Shown here: positions 34,063 through 46,819 of the stretch, piece after piece
How the letters are laid out: each line of letters starts with the position of its first letter
Position numbering within the stretch: the stretch's first letter is position 1
Source of the DNA: Paulownia fortunei
Lineage: Eukaryota > Streptophyta > Magnoliopsida > Lamiales > Paulowniaceae
DNA length: 64,000 bases
Reading direction: 5' to 3'
Assembly: GCA_019321725.1 (NCBI GenBank)
Contig: CM033109.1
Location: 14,973,993-15,037,992 of the forward strand
The notes under the pieces: generated by a model
Database searches by the model: none
What the model saw: only the letters and a program-made list of their open reading frames with translations
What the model was told of the DNA's origin: nothing
Program-made: the position numbers and the translations under genes

Positions 34063-35548
34063 TGACCTTGGTGGACCCATTAGTAGGAATGGTTCCCATT
34101 GGCTACAAATGGGTCTGCAAACATAAATTGAAGAACATGGGGAGGTGGTGACCTATAAACGCACGACTAGTAGCAAAGTATTGTGTTCAAAGTCAAGGTG
34201 TTGACTATTGAGGATACCTTTTACTAGATGTGATGCTAAAGTCCATTCAGATTAAGTTGGCTATATCTATGTATTATGACTACTAGATATGGCAAAAGGA
34301 TGTGAAGACTGCTTTTCTAAATAGGGGTATTGAGAATGGAATATAAGTTAAGCGTCCTGAGGTCTTCATATCAAACAGAAGCAAGCAAAAGATTTGTGAG
34401 CTTTAGAGATCCATTAAGGACTCAAAATAAATTTCTGGAATGTGGAACATTTGATTCGCCAGGCAATCAAATGGTTTGATTTCCTTAGGAATATGAATGA
34501 GCCATATGTGTACAATAGGGTTAGTGGGAGTATGGTGATGACTGTTGTATTTTATGTTGATGACATTCTACTTATAGGATGATGTAGGAATGTTGCAGTC
34601 AACTAAGACTTGTCGTTTACAAAGTTCTCCAAGAGGGATTTAGGAGAAGCACCCTAGGGATTAGGGATTGAGATATATGGAAATAGAGATAGATCTAAAA
34701 GGATACTTGGACTATCCTAAATCCAAGTACATAGATTAGATGCTAAAAGTGTTTAGCATAGAAGAATCCTAGGACGGATTCTTATTTTTTTAGTCCTGGG
34801 ATTTCTCTTCTAAAGTCCTCGTCCTAAAGTCTTTTGAAAGAAAGAGAAATAATGACTCACATACTTTATGCATTATTGGAAGAAAGCATAAAATATTCAA
34901 ATCTATTTACCTGATTTGATATCAGATATACTCTGAGTTTCATGAGCAGATATCTATCATTTCAATGAAAAAAAGCATTGGAAGCTGTAAAGATGATCTT
35001 TAGTACTTATCAAGCACTAAGGATTTCTTCTTGGAGTATAGTTTGGAGAACTGAAACTAAGATGGTTCATCTAGTTTTTAGTCTAAAATAGATTACTTTA
35101 AGTCTATGCCTAGATTCGTGTTCATCCTAAATGGTAGGATGGTTAGTTGGAAAGAGTTCCAAACTTGTAACAACCGTGGATTCCACCACCGTGATTGAAT
35201 ACATCGGGCATGGGATGCTACAAAAATGGACTATTTAGATAAGGAAATTAATCCAAGTGTTGGATATAGTTCCAACCATTGTTGATTGAGTACTAGAGTA
35301 TTGTGATAATAATGGGGGCTTTTACACAAGAAGAAGCCAAGGTCTCATCAAAGGATCTAAGCAGAAATACATTAGCGATATTGTGATTTTGAAAATCATT
35401 GGTAGAGGTAACATCAGCGTGGAAAGATTTGTCTTGACAGAAAATATGGTAGACCCACTGATTTAACCCTTTAGATTAGTATTTGAGGGACATGTTGGGG
35501 AATTGGGCCTTAATAGAAGGGTAATTGTCTCTAGGGCAAGTGCGAGAT
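34063..35548 (+). pseudogene. copia-2 reverse transcriptase and RNase H (degenerate)
   Basis: Continuation of copia-2. The RT palm starts with LVDPLVGMVPIGYKWV at about 34073. The active site reads VFYVDDILLI near 34550-34575 with both Asp kept, and is followed by a stop. The RNase H remnant runs from about 35030 (a DGSSSF-like first-Asp region) to 35480. The block ends in a short purine tract (GTGCGAGAT) next to the 3' LTR at 35549. Stops and frameshifts are frequent, more than in copia-1. Confidence 0.82.
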
Positions 35549-37726
35549 TATTAGAGTAGTGTCCGATAAGCCAATTAATCTGGTTGTTTTTATACTCTTT
35601 TGAATCATTCTTACTCATATTAATATCATTCAAATGACAATCTTTATCTTAAATTCATCATAAAAATTAGAAGAAGTCCTTAGATCACACATAGTTATGG
35701 GGCGTGGTCGAGCATATGATGGTGATCATTGAATATGCCTTTAAGGTTGTGGCCTTAAAACGTACCAAGTTAAGGATCAATGAGATGGAACATCATTATT
35801 CCTGTTGAGACTTACACATATAATGCAGGCTTGAAAGAAGGATGTCTCATTCTATAGGCATTGGTATGTAGACTAGTGCATGTATAAAGGTGCTTGTTGG
35901 GCAATAAGTACACTGAACTACCCCACCTGAAAATTCCCAATTGGAAATATTCTATTATCGAATGAGAATTTCATCATTACAATAGTGCAAGAATTAGTTC
36001 TTGGACTTGAGGCACCATGGTAACCTTGTGTATGAGATGTTGCCATTTGATGTATTTCCTAATCGCATGACAATCACAAAGGGTTTACATTAGGTGTAAT
36101 ATTTTCATGTATGAAGATTAATGAGTGGCCAACAAAGGATCCGTCACCTATCTAGATGAATAGATGAATCTCCTATGTGTTCCAATGTAATTGACTCTAA
36201 AATCCTTGGCTAAGGTTGGATGGAAATTAGACGTGGGGTTTTCTAATTGTTCATCATTAAGTCAAGCTACTAGGAATGGAAATATTGCCATTGAGCTAAT
36301 GGGGTTTCGACTAAACATACATGCCCTAAGCTCAATTGGGAGATTAGATGACGGAAGAACTGTACTTGTATGGTATTCATAATTGGAATAAGTTCGCACA
36401 TTTACCTAAGTCTAGGAGTCATGATGCATTTACTAGGTGCTTCCTCTGACTTGTGAGTTTTTGGAATGAATGGGTTAATTCCAAGAGAATTAATTAATTA
36501 GATTAATTAATTAGAACAATTAATTTTTCAACTAAGTTATAAGATTTGTTAGCCCACGGCTAGCTTAGAGTGAACCTAAGGGGTCACACACAAAACTTGG
36601 ACAAGTCCATTTCTAGCCTAAAATTTAATCCAAATATTGAATTAAATTAATTAATGTGATTAATTAATAGGTCTAAAATTAATTCAAGTGTGGAATTAAT
36701 TTAATTAATTAATTAGATTCATTCATTTAACTTATTTGGATTAGGGAGCCTAAATGGAACATTTAATTAATTGATTGAATTATTTAATTATGATGGCCCT
36801 AATTAATTAGATGATTTAATTTAATTGATTGGATCAATTAAACTAGGTCCTAATTGATTAATTAGGCCTAAGCCTATTAGGTGTGGCTTGTAGAAAGCCC
36901 ATTAGTAAATTAGATTGGGAATCCAATTCCTAGATAAAGTTGGATTGGGAATTCAATTCCTAAGAGGTAATAAGGAAAAAGGAAAGTCCTTATGAGATAA
37001 GGAAACTTCCTAAAAGAGTTAGAGATAAGAAAGGAAAAAGAGTCCTACAAGGAAATGACTTGTGGTACCCTTTATTGGAAAACTTCTTGGACTTTTTTGG
37101 GGACTTTTTTCCTGCAGATTTTTGCTGGAAAAATTTGGAAAAACAGCCCCTCTCTCTTGAAGAAAAATGGTTTTCTTCATCTATAAAAATTCATTCCTTC
37201 ATCCCCTTCAATCTCCAAAAGTTTGCCAACCTTTTAACTAGTTTAATTTTTGATTCAATTGTTGAATTAATAATTAAATTAAACATCTAAAATACTAATT
37301 GTTAGTGTATTCTTGTTCAAAAAAAAATCATTGCAGGATAGAATTATCGAATCGAAAACTATTAGTATAGGATTCGGTTGTGAGTGGGCATCCAATCCAA
37401 GGTGTGGAGACTATTAGAGGGATAACATTTGGGATGCTAGAAGTGAATCAATTTTCAATCAAAGGGGTTTAAATTGAAGAACTTGGTGATTCATTCGCAT
37501 TGGGATAACAATTTGAATCATTTCAATCCTTACATCAGCCGAAGTGCAAATCAAGGTAAGGGTTTATGAAACCTTCTTACTTTAAGTATTAGAAAATGCA
37601 CAACTGAGTAATTGTAAAAGGGTTCTGGGATTATTTTTATTACATGTGATATAAGGTATATTTATATTTTTGAAAAATTATAAATTCTGCTGCGTATACA
37701 TTTCACAGGTTCACGCGAACCCAACA
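35549..37726 (+). mobile_element. 3' LTR of copia-2 (family C)
   Basis: Begins TATTAGAGTAGTGTCCGATA and ends CACGCGAACCCAACA, 2178 bases. It follows directly on the RNase H and purine tract of copia-2, so it is that element's 3' LTR. The short open frames inside it (for example 36191-36382 and 37060-37290) show no domain and are not conserved among LTR copies. Confidence 0.88.
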
Positions 37727-39686
37727 CATGTCTCTGAGGTTTTGATCTTAAATAAGTTTCAATTTAAGGACTTTTTGAGATGCATGTTCACATGAGGAGG
37801 ATGTCTCATTCCATAGGTATTAGCGTAGTGATGCAAGTGTCTGTATGCGGGTGCTTGTTAGAGAACAAGTATACTGAACTGAACTAACCTGCCAGAAATT
37901 TTTAATTGAAAAAATTATTTGTTGAATTAAGAATCTATATGTTATGATAGTGCGCGACTAGTCCTTTGACTTGAGGTACTATAGTAATCTTGTACGTGCC
38001 ATGTCTTACTTTGATGCATTCTTTGATTGCATGTAAATACAAAGGGATTACGTTGGGTATTGTATCTATACGTATGGAGGTTATTGAGTGACCAACAAAG
38101 ACTTGTCTGGTAGAACAAGTGAATCTCCTATGTTTTCATAGTTCATGATTCTAAAATCCTTGGCTAATGTATGATGAATGTTAGGAAAGGCTTTTTGACG
38201 ATTTATAAAGAGTCATTGAAACTTGAAATGAAATCATAGTTATTGTTTCATTAGGTTTTGACTTTTATACATACCCTAAACTCAATTGGAAGATTAGTTG
38301 ATGGAAGGACCTCACAAGTATCATATTCATAATTGAAATAGGATCACTTGCTATTTTGCCTAAAACTAGTTTACCATGATTACTTGTTAGGTGTTTTCTT
38401 GGATAGTGAGGTTCTTGGTTTTAAAGAGTTAATTCTAAGTGGATTAATTAATTGAATTAAGTAATCGGAATAATTTTTATTCATAAGTTGCAAATGTTGC
38501 AAGCCCACTACTAGTTTAGTAGTGAAATTAAAGGGTCACACATAATTTGAAATGAATAAACCTCTAGTCTAAAATTAATCCAATAGTTAGATATAATTAA
38601 TTAATTAGTTGGATTAATTTATTAAGGATTAAATTATTTCAAATTAGTTGAGTTAATTATCTAATTAAATAATAGAATTATTTAATTGGACCAATAAGAT
38701 TGAGAATCCAAATTGGAGTGAAGTAATTAATTGATTGGATTAATTAATTGAACTTAGGCTAACTAATTAATTGGATTAATTAATATGCTTGATGAAGTCC
38801 AAGCCCAATTTAAAAATGACTCATTAAAAGCAGCCCACTAGAAATATTAGAAGAATTATATTAAAAAGGAAAAATGTTTTTTTCTTATTTAAATGATATA
38901 AGATATCAATGGTCAATTTATGGGATAGGTTCAATGTATCTGGAGAGACATGGGCCAAAAATTGGTGGCTATTTTATGCTGTATTTTTTGCCATTAAAGA
39001 TAGAAAGAAAAGGGATTTTGAAAAAATGTGGATTTGGTTTGTTAGGAAAGTTAGACTTTCCAAACAACCTAATCAACATGTGATGCTAATATTAGGTTTG
39101 GTCTAACTTTTGTATCCACCAAATAAATAGAAATTGAAGATAAAATCCTACAACTAACACACTCTTAAAATTGGCCAAAGCTAAGAGAAAAGAAAAACAT
39201 TTTCTTCTCTCTTATCCTCTCCTTTGTTCTTCAATATCCAAGTGTATTGTTCTTCTTCCATTAGTTAGATTAAGAATAATAACAATAAGCACGTGATCTT
39301 TGATTCCACCAGTTGGATTAAAGATTAGTGTTCACTCCTTTTTAGGCTTGAAAGGAAAAACAAAGAATACTAGCAAGTTCTTTATTTTTAGTTATTCTAG
39401 TCCAAGGTGTGGACTTTTTTAGAGGGAGGATGCCAGGACTCCTTGGTGAGAGATTCGCTACAATCCGACAATTGATTGCCTCATGCCTTGCACTAAATCG
39501 GAGAATTAAAAAATGGTAACGAATTACATCATCACTATATTTATATTTTATTTATTAAACTATTAATACTGTTGATCGTTAGAATCACTGCAAAATCGAG
39601 GGTAATGCCATAAATGTTAATGCATGTTTTAATTAAAATAAATTTATTTATGTTGCGTTTACGCCCAAGTTATAGTGAACCCAAAA
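37727..39686 (+). mobile_element. Second family C LTR, lacking its first ~210 bases
   Basis: Starts inside the LTR ('tctctgaggttttgatctta', equivalent to about 32068 in the solo LTR) and runs to the LTR end at about 39686 (GTGAACCCAAAA, terminal CA mutated). It sits head to tail against the previous LTR with no internal sequence between them, and RT sequence of copia-3 follows it. The frame at 38874-39083 is a chance opening. Confidence 0.82.
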
Positions 39687-39778
39687 GCATGGAGCTTGTT
39701 GGACCCACCACAGAGAATAGTTCCCATTAACTACAAATAGGCCTACAAGTGAAAGATTGGAGTAAATGGATAGGTGGT
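39687..39778 (+). pseudogene. copia-3 reverse transcriptase, first piece
   Basis: About 30 codons of RT start (LVDPP, then VPINYK and KIGVNG) ending at GTGGT (39774-39778). The continuation of this same reading region is found both at 40080-40130 and, for the main body, from 49706. The 5' half of copia-3 is missing. Confidence 0.8.
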
Positions 39779-40074
39779 TGAGGCATGCTCGTGACATGCT
39801 AGCTACTAGACTAGCATGCCGCGACATGCACCTTTGTGCTTGTTTTTTTTTATTTTTAGGTCATGTTGTGGCATGGAATGACTGTATCACGGCATGTCTT
39901 CATCATTTTTATATTTTTAGCTTGATTTGTCTCTTATTTTCCTTATTGACTTGCATTTTGGAGAGTTGTTCTGTAATGTATCAAAACATGCATAAAAACT
40001 AGATAAATTACTTCAGATCAATCAAATAATCAGTCTAGAAGTACTTAATTTATTGGTATAAAACCAACTTATCA
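39779..40074 (-). repeat. Short 3' LTR copy of the Athila/Tat element
   Basis: The minus strand begins TGATAAGTTGGTTTTATACC and ends GCATGCCTCA. It matches the outer part of the right-hand LTR (about 49455-49705) but is only 296 bases long. It ends inside a CATGC-rich tract, so I take it as truncated. The left edge abuts GTGGT. Confidence 0.75.
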
Positions 40075-40130
40075 ATGGTGATCTACAAACCATGACTGGT
40101 CATGAAAGGTTATACTCAAAAGAAAGAAAT
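40075..40130 (+). pseudogene. Duplicated 56-bp piece of copia-3 RT beside the short LTR
   Basis: It reads, like 49706-49760, '(A/G)TGGTGA.CTA.AA..', then 'ggttatactcaaaagaaaga', and encodes the GYTQKKE stretch of copia RT. It lies between the LTR start and the polypurine tract of the Athila/Tat element, where no target DNA should be. It duplicates the flank of the opposite LTR. Confidence 0.85.
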
Positions 40131-41565
40131 CCCCCAAACTTGAAGATTTGCTTGTCCTCAAGCATCAAACATGAATTATCAATAACAACCCCTCTATGAA
40201 TTAGGTTACCAAAGTTAAGAAAGATTTTTCTAACATCTTATCTCAAAAGATTAGAAACATATACCTAGTTTACATGTTAATATGCATGTTGGTTTCACTT
40301 AACTTCATGGTCGTTAACATGCATATTGGTTTTACTTAACTTCATGGTCTTGTGTGTGTGAGTGTGAAAGTAGTAGTTTATCAACTTGCATTTATCATCC
40401 GGATAGGTTTATAAAGCCAACTAATCCTATTTGATCTACTTTTGAAGTGATTACCAAACTCCATAAGCTTATTTTTTACACTAATCTCCACTAATGTAGG
40501 TAGATCATAGTATCATCAAAGATTAAAAGGACTTCCAAAGCTTGTATTGTGATGCTTGGGTAACAGTGGGAAAATATGGAAAATTGTACCTAAAAATTAC
40601 CCATTTTATGCAATTACACTAGAACCTTTATGAATTAGTACCAACTACTTCATCAATCTCTTCATTTTTCTTTATTTAACATCCCATTTTTCTTTTTTTT
40701 TTTATCTCAGATTACCTCCAAACTTATTTCTTCTATTGTATACAATGGGGATCTATTTGTTTTAAGGAGTTCAAATCATACACCTCAATTCATAATCTCT
40801 TCATTTTCATCATTTTGCAATATTTTATTCTCTTTATTTTCATTTGTTTTTAAAACAATAATTCATTCGAAAATGATTGTGTAAATGAGAAGAAAAAGGG
40901 TCGAAAATTAGGATTTTTCATAAAGCTTGATAATGTGCATGGGGTGTCCAAATAATTGTTTCAATAGGCTCAAGAGAGGACACTAGGGAATAATTTAAGT
41001 ATAGGTTGGCTTCAAAGGCTTAAACGGTCTAAAAAGGGTCTAAATCATCTCCCTATTGCTATCTTTCCTAGGATTTCACCTCGACTAGTGATCCAACAAG
41101 TTCTAGAGGTTAGTGGGATCATGTAGAAAATAATTAGACCTTATAAACTGTCTCTAAACAATTAAATGTAACTCCACAAACTACTTAGTGCCTCAAGATT
41201 CAGAAGACCTCATAAAGTAAATAAAACTAATTTTGGATGTTTAGATACGTAAACAAGTGTGCATATTCTAATATTCACTTTTTTCAAACATGCACATAGT
41301 TAATTACTGAATTTGACAATTAATAAATTAAAGAAGTTAATGAACTAAACTCAATAAACTACAAACAAGCATTAAACTTCTCAAGCAACAAGTAATTATC
41401 CCAAACTCCTGAACTCCCCCCCCCCCAAAAAAAAAACTTAATAAAAGCATCATCCTCAATATTTAAAGAAATAAAGCACATAGGAAAGGGGAAATAGGAA
41501 ACTCCCCTTTCAAATAGATGATGCCCTTGGAGTCCATGGGAGATCCACACATTACCTAGGAGATA
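40131..41565 (-). other. Athila/Tat polypurine tract and 3' untranslated region, outer part
   Basis: On the minus strand it ends with 'gaggacaagcaaatcttc' followed by AAGTTTGGGGG. This is the characteristic purine-rich end of Athila/Tat internal regions, also seen in plus orientation at 58525-58550. The rest is A+T-rich and contains no domain. It is interrupted at 41566 by a T-family insertion. Confidence 0.78.
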
Positions 41566-42221
41566 TGTAATACCCAAGCCTCACACTACTCACTTGACCT
41601 ATATGATTCATGCACTACATGCTACTTATATGCTAATTTGCATTAACATCTACATCGCATCTTTTATAGCATTCTTAATCATTATACCTCCAATGCTATC
41701 ACTTGATGTTAGTGGTTGAGATCCTACAACCTAATTAAGTGATTCTATATTTAGATAAGATAAAGAATAGATTGATCAATATAATGGATATTCATAGGTT
41801 GTATGTTATAATTTTAGAAGTGTTAAAGGTGTCACTAGTAAGCTTATATGATTCGATTCGATTTGATCGAGGTGTTTTAAAGGTATACATCTATAGATTA
41901 ACATATTTGGGATATCGGACATGATATAATGTGATTTAAGTGTCATAATACAAGGTTCATATGTGCATGTGATTTTAGAAAATAAAAATTAGACAATCAT
42001 TTAAGAATTGTATGTCGATCGGTTTGGAGATCGAATGAACGGTTAAGAAATTAGGGCATAATGTACTATCCGATTATATGGAGATTAAAGTAGGTTGTAC
42101 ATAGATAAATAAGTAATGAGAAACACTAGATTAGGGCTGTATAAGGTGTGAAAAATCATATTTGAACCACAATTTGACACCTCAACCTTTATCATATTTG
42201 AACCACAACTTGACACCACAA
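41566..42221 (+). repeat. First (truncated) LTR copy of the AGATA insertion
   Basis: Matches 43820-44450 at roughly 96-97 % in the parts compared. Near its broken right end a 26-base stretch, 'tcatatttgaaccacaa', followed by 'ttgacacc', occurs twice (42156-42181 and 42192-42217). The intact LTR has it once, so the break carries a short templated duplication. Confidence 0.85.
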
Positions 42222-42584
42222 CATTGAACTATGATTATCTAATTTTCTTTTATTTGGTTGAATTGTGAAAATGGGGTTATGGGGAGTAATAGTATATAAA
42301 TAATTCGTCAAAGAACCAGAATATATAAAATCAGAACGTTTGAAAATGGAACAATTTCCATTCTCAATGGTAAATCTAAAACCTTCTATATCCAAAATTG
42401 GAATAGAGATAATGTCCTTAATAATATCCAAAACAAAAAGACAATTATTTAAAACTATTACATAACCATTTTCTAAAGCCAGATTAACGGTCCCTATAGC
42501 TAATGCAGCAAATCTTGCTCTATTTTCCATCCTAAGGACTATCTCTCCTCTATCCAGCTTCGTATTTCTTGCCATTATCTGCAA
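42192..42584 (-). pseudogene. copia protease C-terminus (truncated by the LTR junction)
   Basis: An open block reads MARNTKLDRGEIVLRMENRA, then VIVLNNCLFVLDIIKDI, the C-terminal protease half, and passes into the GAG-pre-integrase (YTITPHNPIF). The last 30 codons on the left belong to the T LTR, so the open frame crosses the junction by chance at 42222. Confidence 0.8.
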
Positions 42585-43819
42585 ATCATTGCAAATATGT
42601 GAGCCACAACCGGTATCTAATACCTAAGAAGTATTGTTAACCGACAAGTTAACTTCAACAAAATATATACCTGAACTCTTCAGGTTTGCAAGATACTCCT
42701 TGCAATTCCTCTTCTAGTGTCGTGGCTTGCCGCAGTAATGGCACTTGTTATTGGCTTGAGAAGAAACCTTTTTGTCACCGCCCTTAGCTTTCAGCTTGTT
42801 GGGTTTAGAGGAACCCTTTCCTTTCTTCTTTCCTTTCTTGGGCTTTTTAGCCTTTGATCCGGAAGAAGATCCAACAAGCAGAACCGGCTTGTCCTTTTTC
42901 ATTGTGGACTCAGCTATCTTTAACATGTTCACAAGCTCAGCGATAGTAGTCTCCATGTTGTGCATGTTAAAGTTAACAACAAAGGTGTCAAATGATGGAG
43001 GTAGAGACTGCAGCAGAAGGTCCGTATAGAGTTCGTTCTCCATAACGACTCCAAGGGACGCCAGCCTCTCAATAAGGGCTATCATCTTCAATCCATGATC
43101 ATGGATTGAAGAGCCCTCAGTCATACGACATCTGAAAAGCTCTTTTGAGATCTGATATCTCATTTGTCGAGTTCTTTCACCATACAACTCTTGTAGGTGA
43201 ATAAGGATCCCATAAGTAGTATCTTGATCCTCGTTCTGCCTCTACAGCTCATTTGACATCAATGTCAAAATGTAGCATCGAGCCTGCAGATTGTCATCAA
43301 CATGACATAAGTAATCTACATAATCCTCTAAAGTAATATCCTCCGGTGGTACCGAAGGAGGCGCAGTGTCGAGGACATATGCCCTCTTCTCCAATTGAAG
43401 AACTATCTTCAGGTTTCTTAGCCAATCGACAAAGTTAGGTCCAGTTAATTTGTTTTGTTCAAGGATTGTTGCAAGTGCATTCTTTGCCATTTTAGTAGAA
43501 TAATCTACAAAACATGCACAAAGCAGAAAATGAGTAAACTATGAGAAAAACATATTCATTTAATATAAGGTCTTTAATACTAAATGTCTCCAACTATTTT
43601 CTTCGAATTCCATCACCCCTAATAGAATTTCGGGAAATCAAATTTCCTAGTGAGCTTGTGGTCCAATGGAAATACTTCACACCCCAATTTTATGAGCCCA
43701 AGAAATATTTCTATCGGTAGTCAACTCTTTGACGATTGTATCACTATACAACCCTCAAATTTGTTTTGCCTCACCTCTTCTCATATACCCCAATTTTATG
43801 AGCCCATATGGTACTAAGT
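42222..43819 (-). mobile_element. copia fragment (leader, gag, protease) captured in the T insertion
   Basis: On the minus strand: copia leader/LTR tail (43819-43491, matching 24776-25087), gag (43490 down), zinc knuckle and protease, ending in mid-protease at 42222. It is a close relative of copia-0 and copia-1 but better preserved. Both its ends join T-family LTR sequence; the right join is exactly at the LTR start (TGTAATACCC). Confidence 0.88.
42592..43490 (-). pseudogene. copia gag and protease start (best preserved copy in the window)
   Basis: Starts MAKNALATILEQNKLTGPNF at 43490. The N-terminal block (43242-43490) and the main block (42714-43187) are open; one break near 43188-43241 separates them. 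The main block has a KELFRCRMTEGSSIHDHGL stretch, a SLGVVMENEL stretch, a Lys-rich linker, and the knuckle CHYCGKPRH followed by a stop at 42711. The knuckle's final Cys lies after the stop, near 42700. The protease active site (VLDTGCGSH-like) follows at about 42600-42630. Gag binds and packages element RNA. It is truncated downstream, so it is not functional. Confidence 0.87.
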
Positions 43820-46814
43820 TGTAATACCCAAGCCTCACACTACTCACTTGGCCAATATGATTCATGCACTGTATGCTACTTATATGCTAATTTGCATTAA
43901 CATGTACATCGCATCTTTTATAGCATTCTTAATCATTATACCTCCAATGCTATCACTTGATGTTAGTGGTTGAGATCCTACAACCTAATTAAGTGATTCT
44001 ATATTTAGATAATATAAAGAATAGATTGATCAATATAATGGATATTCATAAGTTGTATGTTATAATTTTAGAAGTGTTCAAGGTGTCACTAGTAAGATTA
44101 TCTGATTCGATTCGATTTGATCGAGGTGTTTTAAAGGTATACATCTATAGATTAACATACTTGGGATATCGGACATGATATAATGTAATTTCAGTGTCAT
44201 AATACAAGGTTCATATGTGCATGTGATTTTAGAAAATAAAAATTACACAATCATTTAAGAATCAAATGTCGATCGGTTTAGAGATCGAATGAACGGTTAA
44301 GAAATTAGGGCATAATGTACTATCCGATCATATGGAGATTAAAGTAGGTTGTGCATAGATAAATAAGTAATGAGAAACACTAGATTAGGGCTGTATAAGG
44401 TGTGAAAAATATCATATTTGAACCACAACTTGACACCTCAACCTTGCCACCTCAACCTTTGCCACCTCAAGCTTCCACCTCAACCTTTCTTCATTTCTAC
44501 CCTTGAGCCACGACCAAAAACTATTTTTTGAGCTATTTCACTTCCATAAACTTCATATTGAATGTTATAAATTGCTCTCAAGTAATTCCAAGTAAAGAAA
44601 AAAAAAGTGAAGGAAGCAAAGGGAAGTAAGGAGGAGCAAGTTGAATCTAAAATCTGTGCATAGGTGAGCTTTAATTCATGTTTTGATTTAAGTTCTTGAA
44701 TTGTTTGAGATTTTATGATCTTTAAAGCTTCTATTATTGATTATAATCATGTTAGGATGTTATTTGTGGTCTTTTGGTTCACAAAAGAAGGATTTTTAGT
44801 TGCAAAATTACAATAAAAATCACTAGGAACAGAAACTGTATACTTGCTGATTTTTGATATTTATGTTTTATATATGTATAATAACTTGATTAAAACCTGT
44901 GTATTTCACCATATATGTGTTTATATATGAGTCTAGGTGATGTATGTAAGTTTAGAGAGGTTATAAATTGTAATATAGTTTTATAATTAAAGAGGTGCTC
45001 AAAACTGTCTTCTTTGAAATTTAGATTTTGTCCTATGTGAATGGTGCTGGTTTTACATCAATAAATCCATTAGTTTTGGTAGTAATTTGACCTGGTTGTC
45101 TCTTTATATGTGTTATATAAGTATGGTGAAAATTTGGGAGTGATTGAATGTACTTAAGGGTGCCAAAACCATTAATGTCATGAAGTGTGCAAAACTGTCA
45201 CAGAAGGAAAACAATCTGTTTCAGTATGTTGTGAAGAGAGCTGAACTTGGGAAGCTATATCCATGAGTTTTAGCAATTATATGAGATTTTTACATTTATA
45301 TACATGTTATATAAGTTTGGTAAAAATTTGGGAGTGATTGGATATGCTTAAGGATGTCAAAATTATCATGCAACTAAATTAGACAGCAAGAAAATATGAA
45401 AATGTGAATCTGTCCCATTTGATAACTTAGCATATTTCAACCTAGACATGTTGCTATTGAGTGTTAACAATTAGGTACATGATATTAGAGTTATAATACT
45501 TCAATTATATGATGTTTTCATGTATCTAAGATGAGAAATTAAGGTATTGGAGGGACTAGATTGGGTTCTAGTTTGTAAATGGTGCTTGATGTTGAGTAAT
45601 ATTACAGGCTATTTTACATCTAACATTGGAGGGGAACAAAAAACAAATCTAGACTAAGCCACCAACCAAGTGAAAGGTAAGTAAAGATCCATTCGCAACT
45701 ACAATGCATGAACATAGTATGTCTTGAAACATTTATACCTAATGTGTTGATATTAAATTTGACTAAGAGTCTTATGATTCTTGAAACATGTTTAGAGCAA
45801 GATGACTTGAATTTCATATTGAACATACCATTCATGAACATTTACATGTGCATGCACTACATATGAGTATAGTGGAGGTTTTTGCATGCACGATATGATT
45901 TGAGACATGGTTTTCAAAAAAACAATATTTTGGTTGGCCACTACTAGTGTACCGAGGCATGCGAGGTGTGCTTATATGATATTTTAGGGTGCTGTGAGTG
46001 TTACTTCTTGGAGGATCACAGGGATTGATAGGGGGTGTACCTCTGGTGGTCACGAGAGGGCGAACCACTTGACTGTACCCTTATTGACTCTGTTAGTGGG
46101 AAGACTTCTGGAGGATCACAGGGGAAGACAAGGGGTGGACCTTTGGTGATCCCAGGAGATAGCCCTTGGACTGAGTCATTTGTTTATGGCCATGTGATTA
46201 TTGATATTGTTCAGAGCTCTATCCAGTGCATAGTAGGTAGGCCAAGGGCCAATAAATGAAGTGATACTCTCTGATGCATGAGTACTCAATTTAACATATT
46301 TATAGTATCATATTTTAGAGTTGAGTTGTATGAGATTTTATATCATACTCTTGTCATGCATGATTTTTACTTATTGAGCATTTAGCTCATGTAGTTCATG
46401 CATTTTAGGTGAGCATGGTGAGACTTGAAACCTCTGGTTCACTCGCTGGCAGTGGAGCTCCTACAGGCTTTCAAAGATCAATATACTTGGATGACGACCT
46501 GTTGGGCTATTTTGTGGGCTGTATTTTTTATTTTACAGTTATTGTATTATATTAGTGACTTTATCATGTATATCACTTTCAAAACTCCTTTGTAATATAA
46601 AGTTTAGGTTTGTGATGGTTTTGATAGACTTGGTTAATATTTAATAACTACATATGTATATACAGTGTGACAGGATATGAAAACACTTTACTTTTATCAA
46701 TCTTTTGTTGGATTGAGTAAAAAAAAAAGTTATACAAATGCATAGATGCACAAATTATGTTGCACAGGTTGTTTATATATATATATTTATACATATTATT
46801 AGGAGGGTGTGACA
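43820..46814 (+). repeat. Complete T-family LTR (second copy of the AGATA insertion)
   Basis: TGTAATACCCAAGCC to AGGGTGTGACA, 2995 bases, the longest LTR of this family here. It is the subtype with an extra 'tatagcattcttaatcatta' segment near 43920, shared with the copy at 41566. The open frames inside it (44 and 46 kb) have no recognisable domain. Confidence 0.9.
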
Positions 46815-46819
46815 AGATA

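Larger units (their letters stand above)
41566..46814 (+). mobile_element. T-family insertion with a copia piece between two LTR copies (TSD AGATA)
   Basis: The outer ends are TGTAATACCCAAGCC (41566) and AGGGTGTGACA (46814), flanked by AGATA at 41561-41565 and 46815-46819. Inside are an LTR start of 656 bases (41566-42221), a reverse-oriented copia gag region (42222-43819), then a complete LTR (43820-46814). No T-family primer site, gag or pol is present. The target is the Athila/Tat 3' untranslated region, which reads on at 46820. Confidence 0.88.

Noticed and set aside
38874..39106. Two overlapping plus-strand open frames
   Set aside because: They lie inside a copia LTR, are not conserved in the other LTR copies and show no domain.
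41359..41577. Minus-strand open frame with a Phe/Gly-rich part
   Set aside because: It is created by a poly-C/poly-A run in the Athila/Tat 3' untranslated region and crosses the LTR boundary at 41566.
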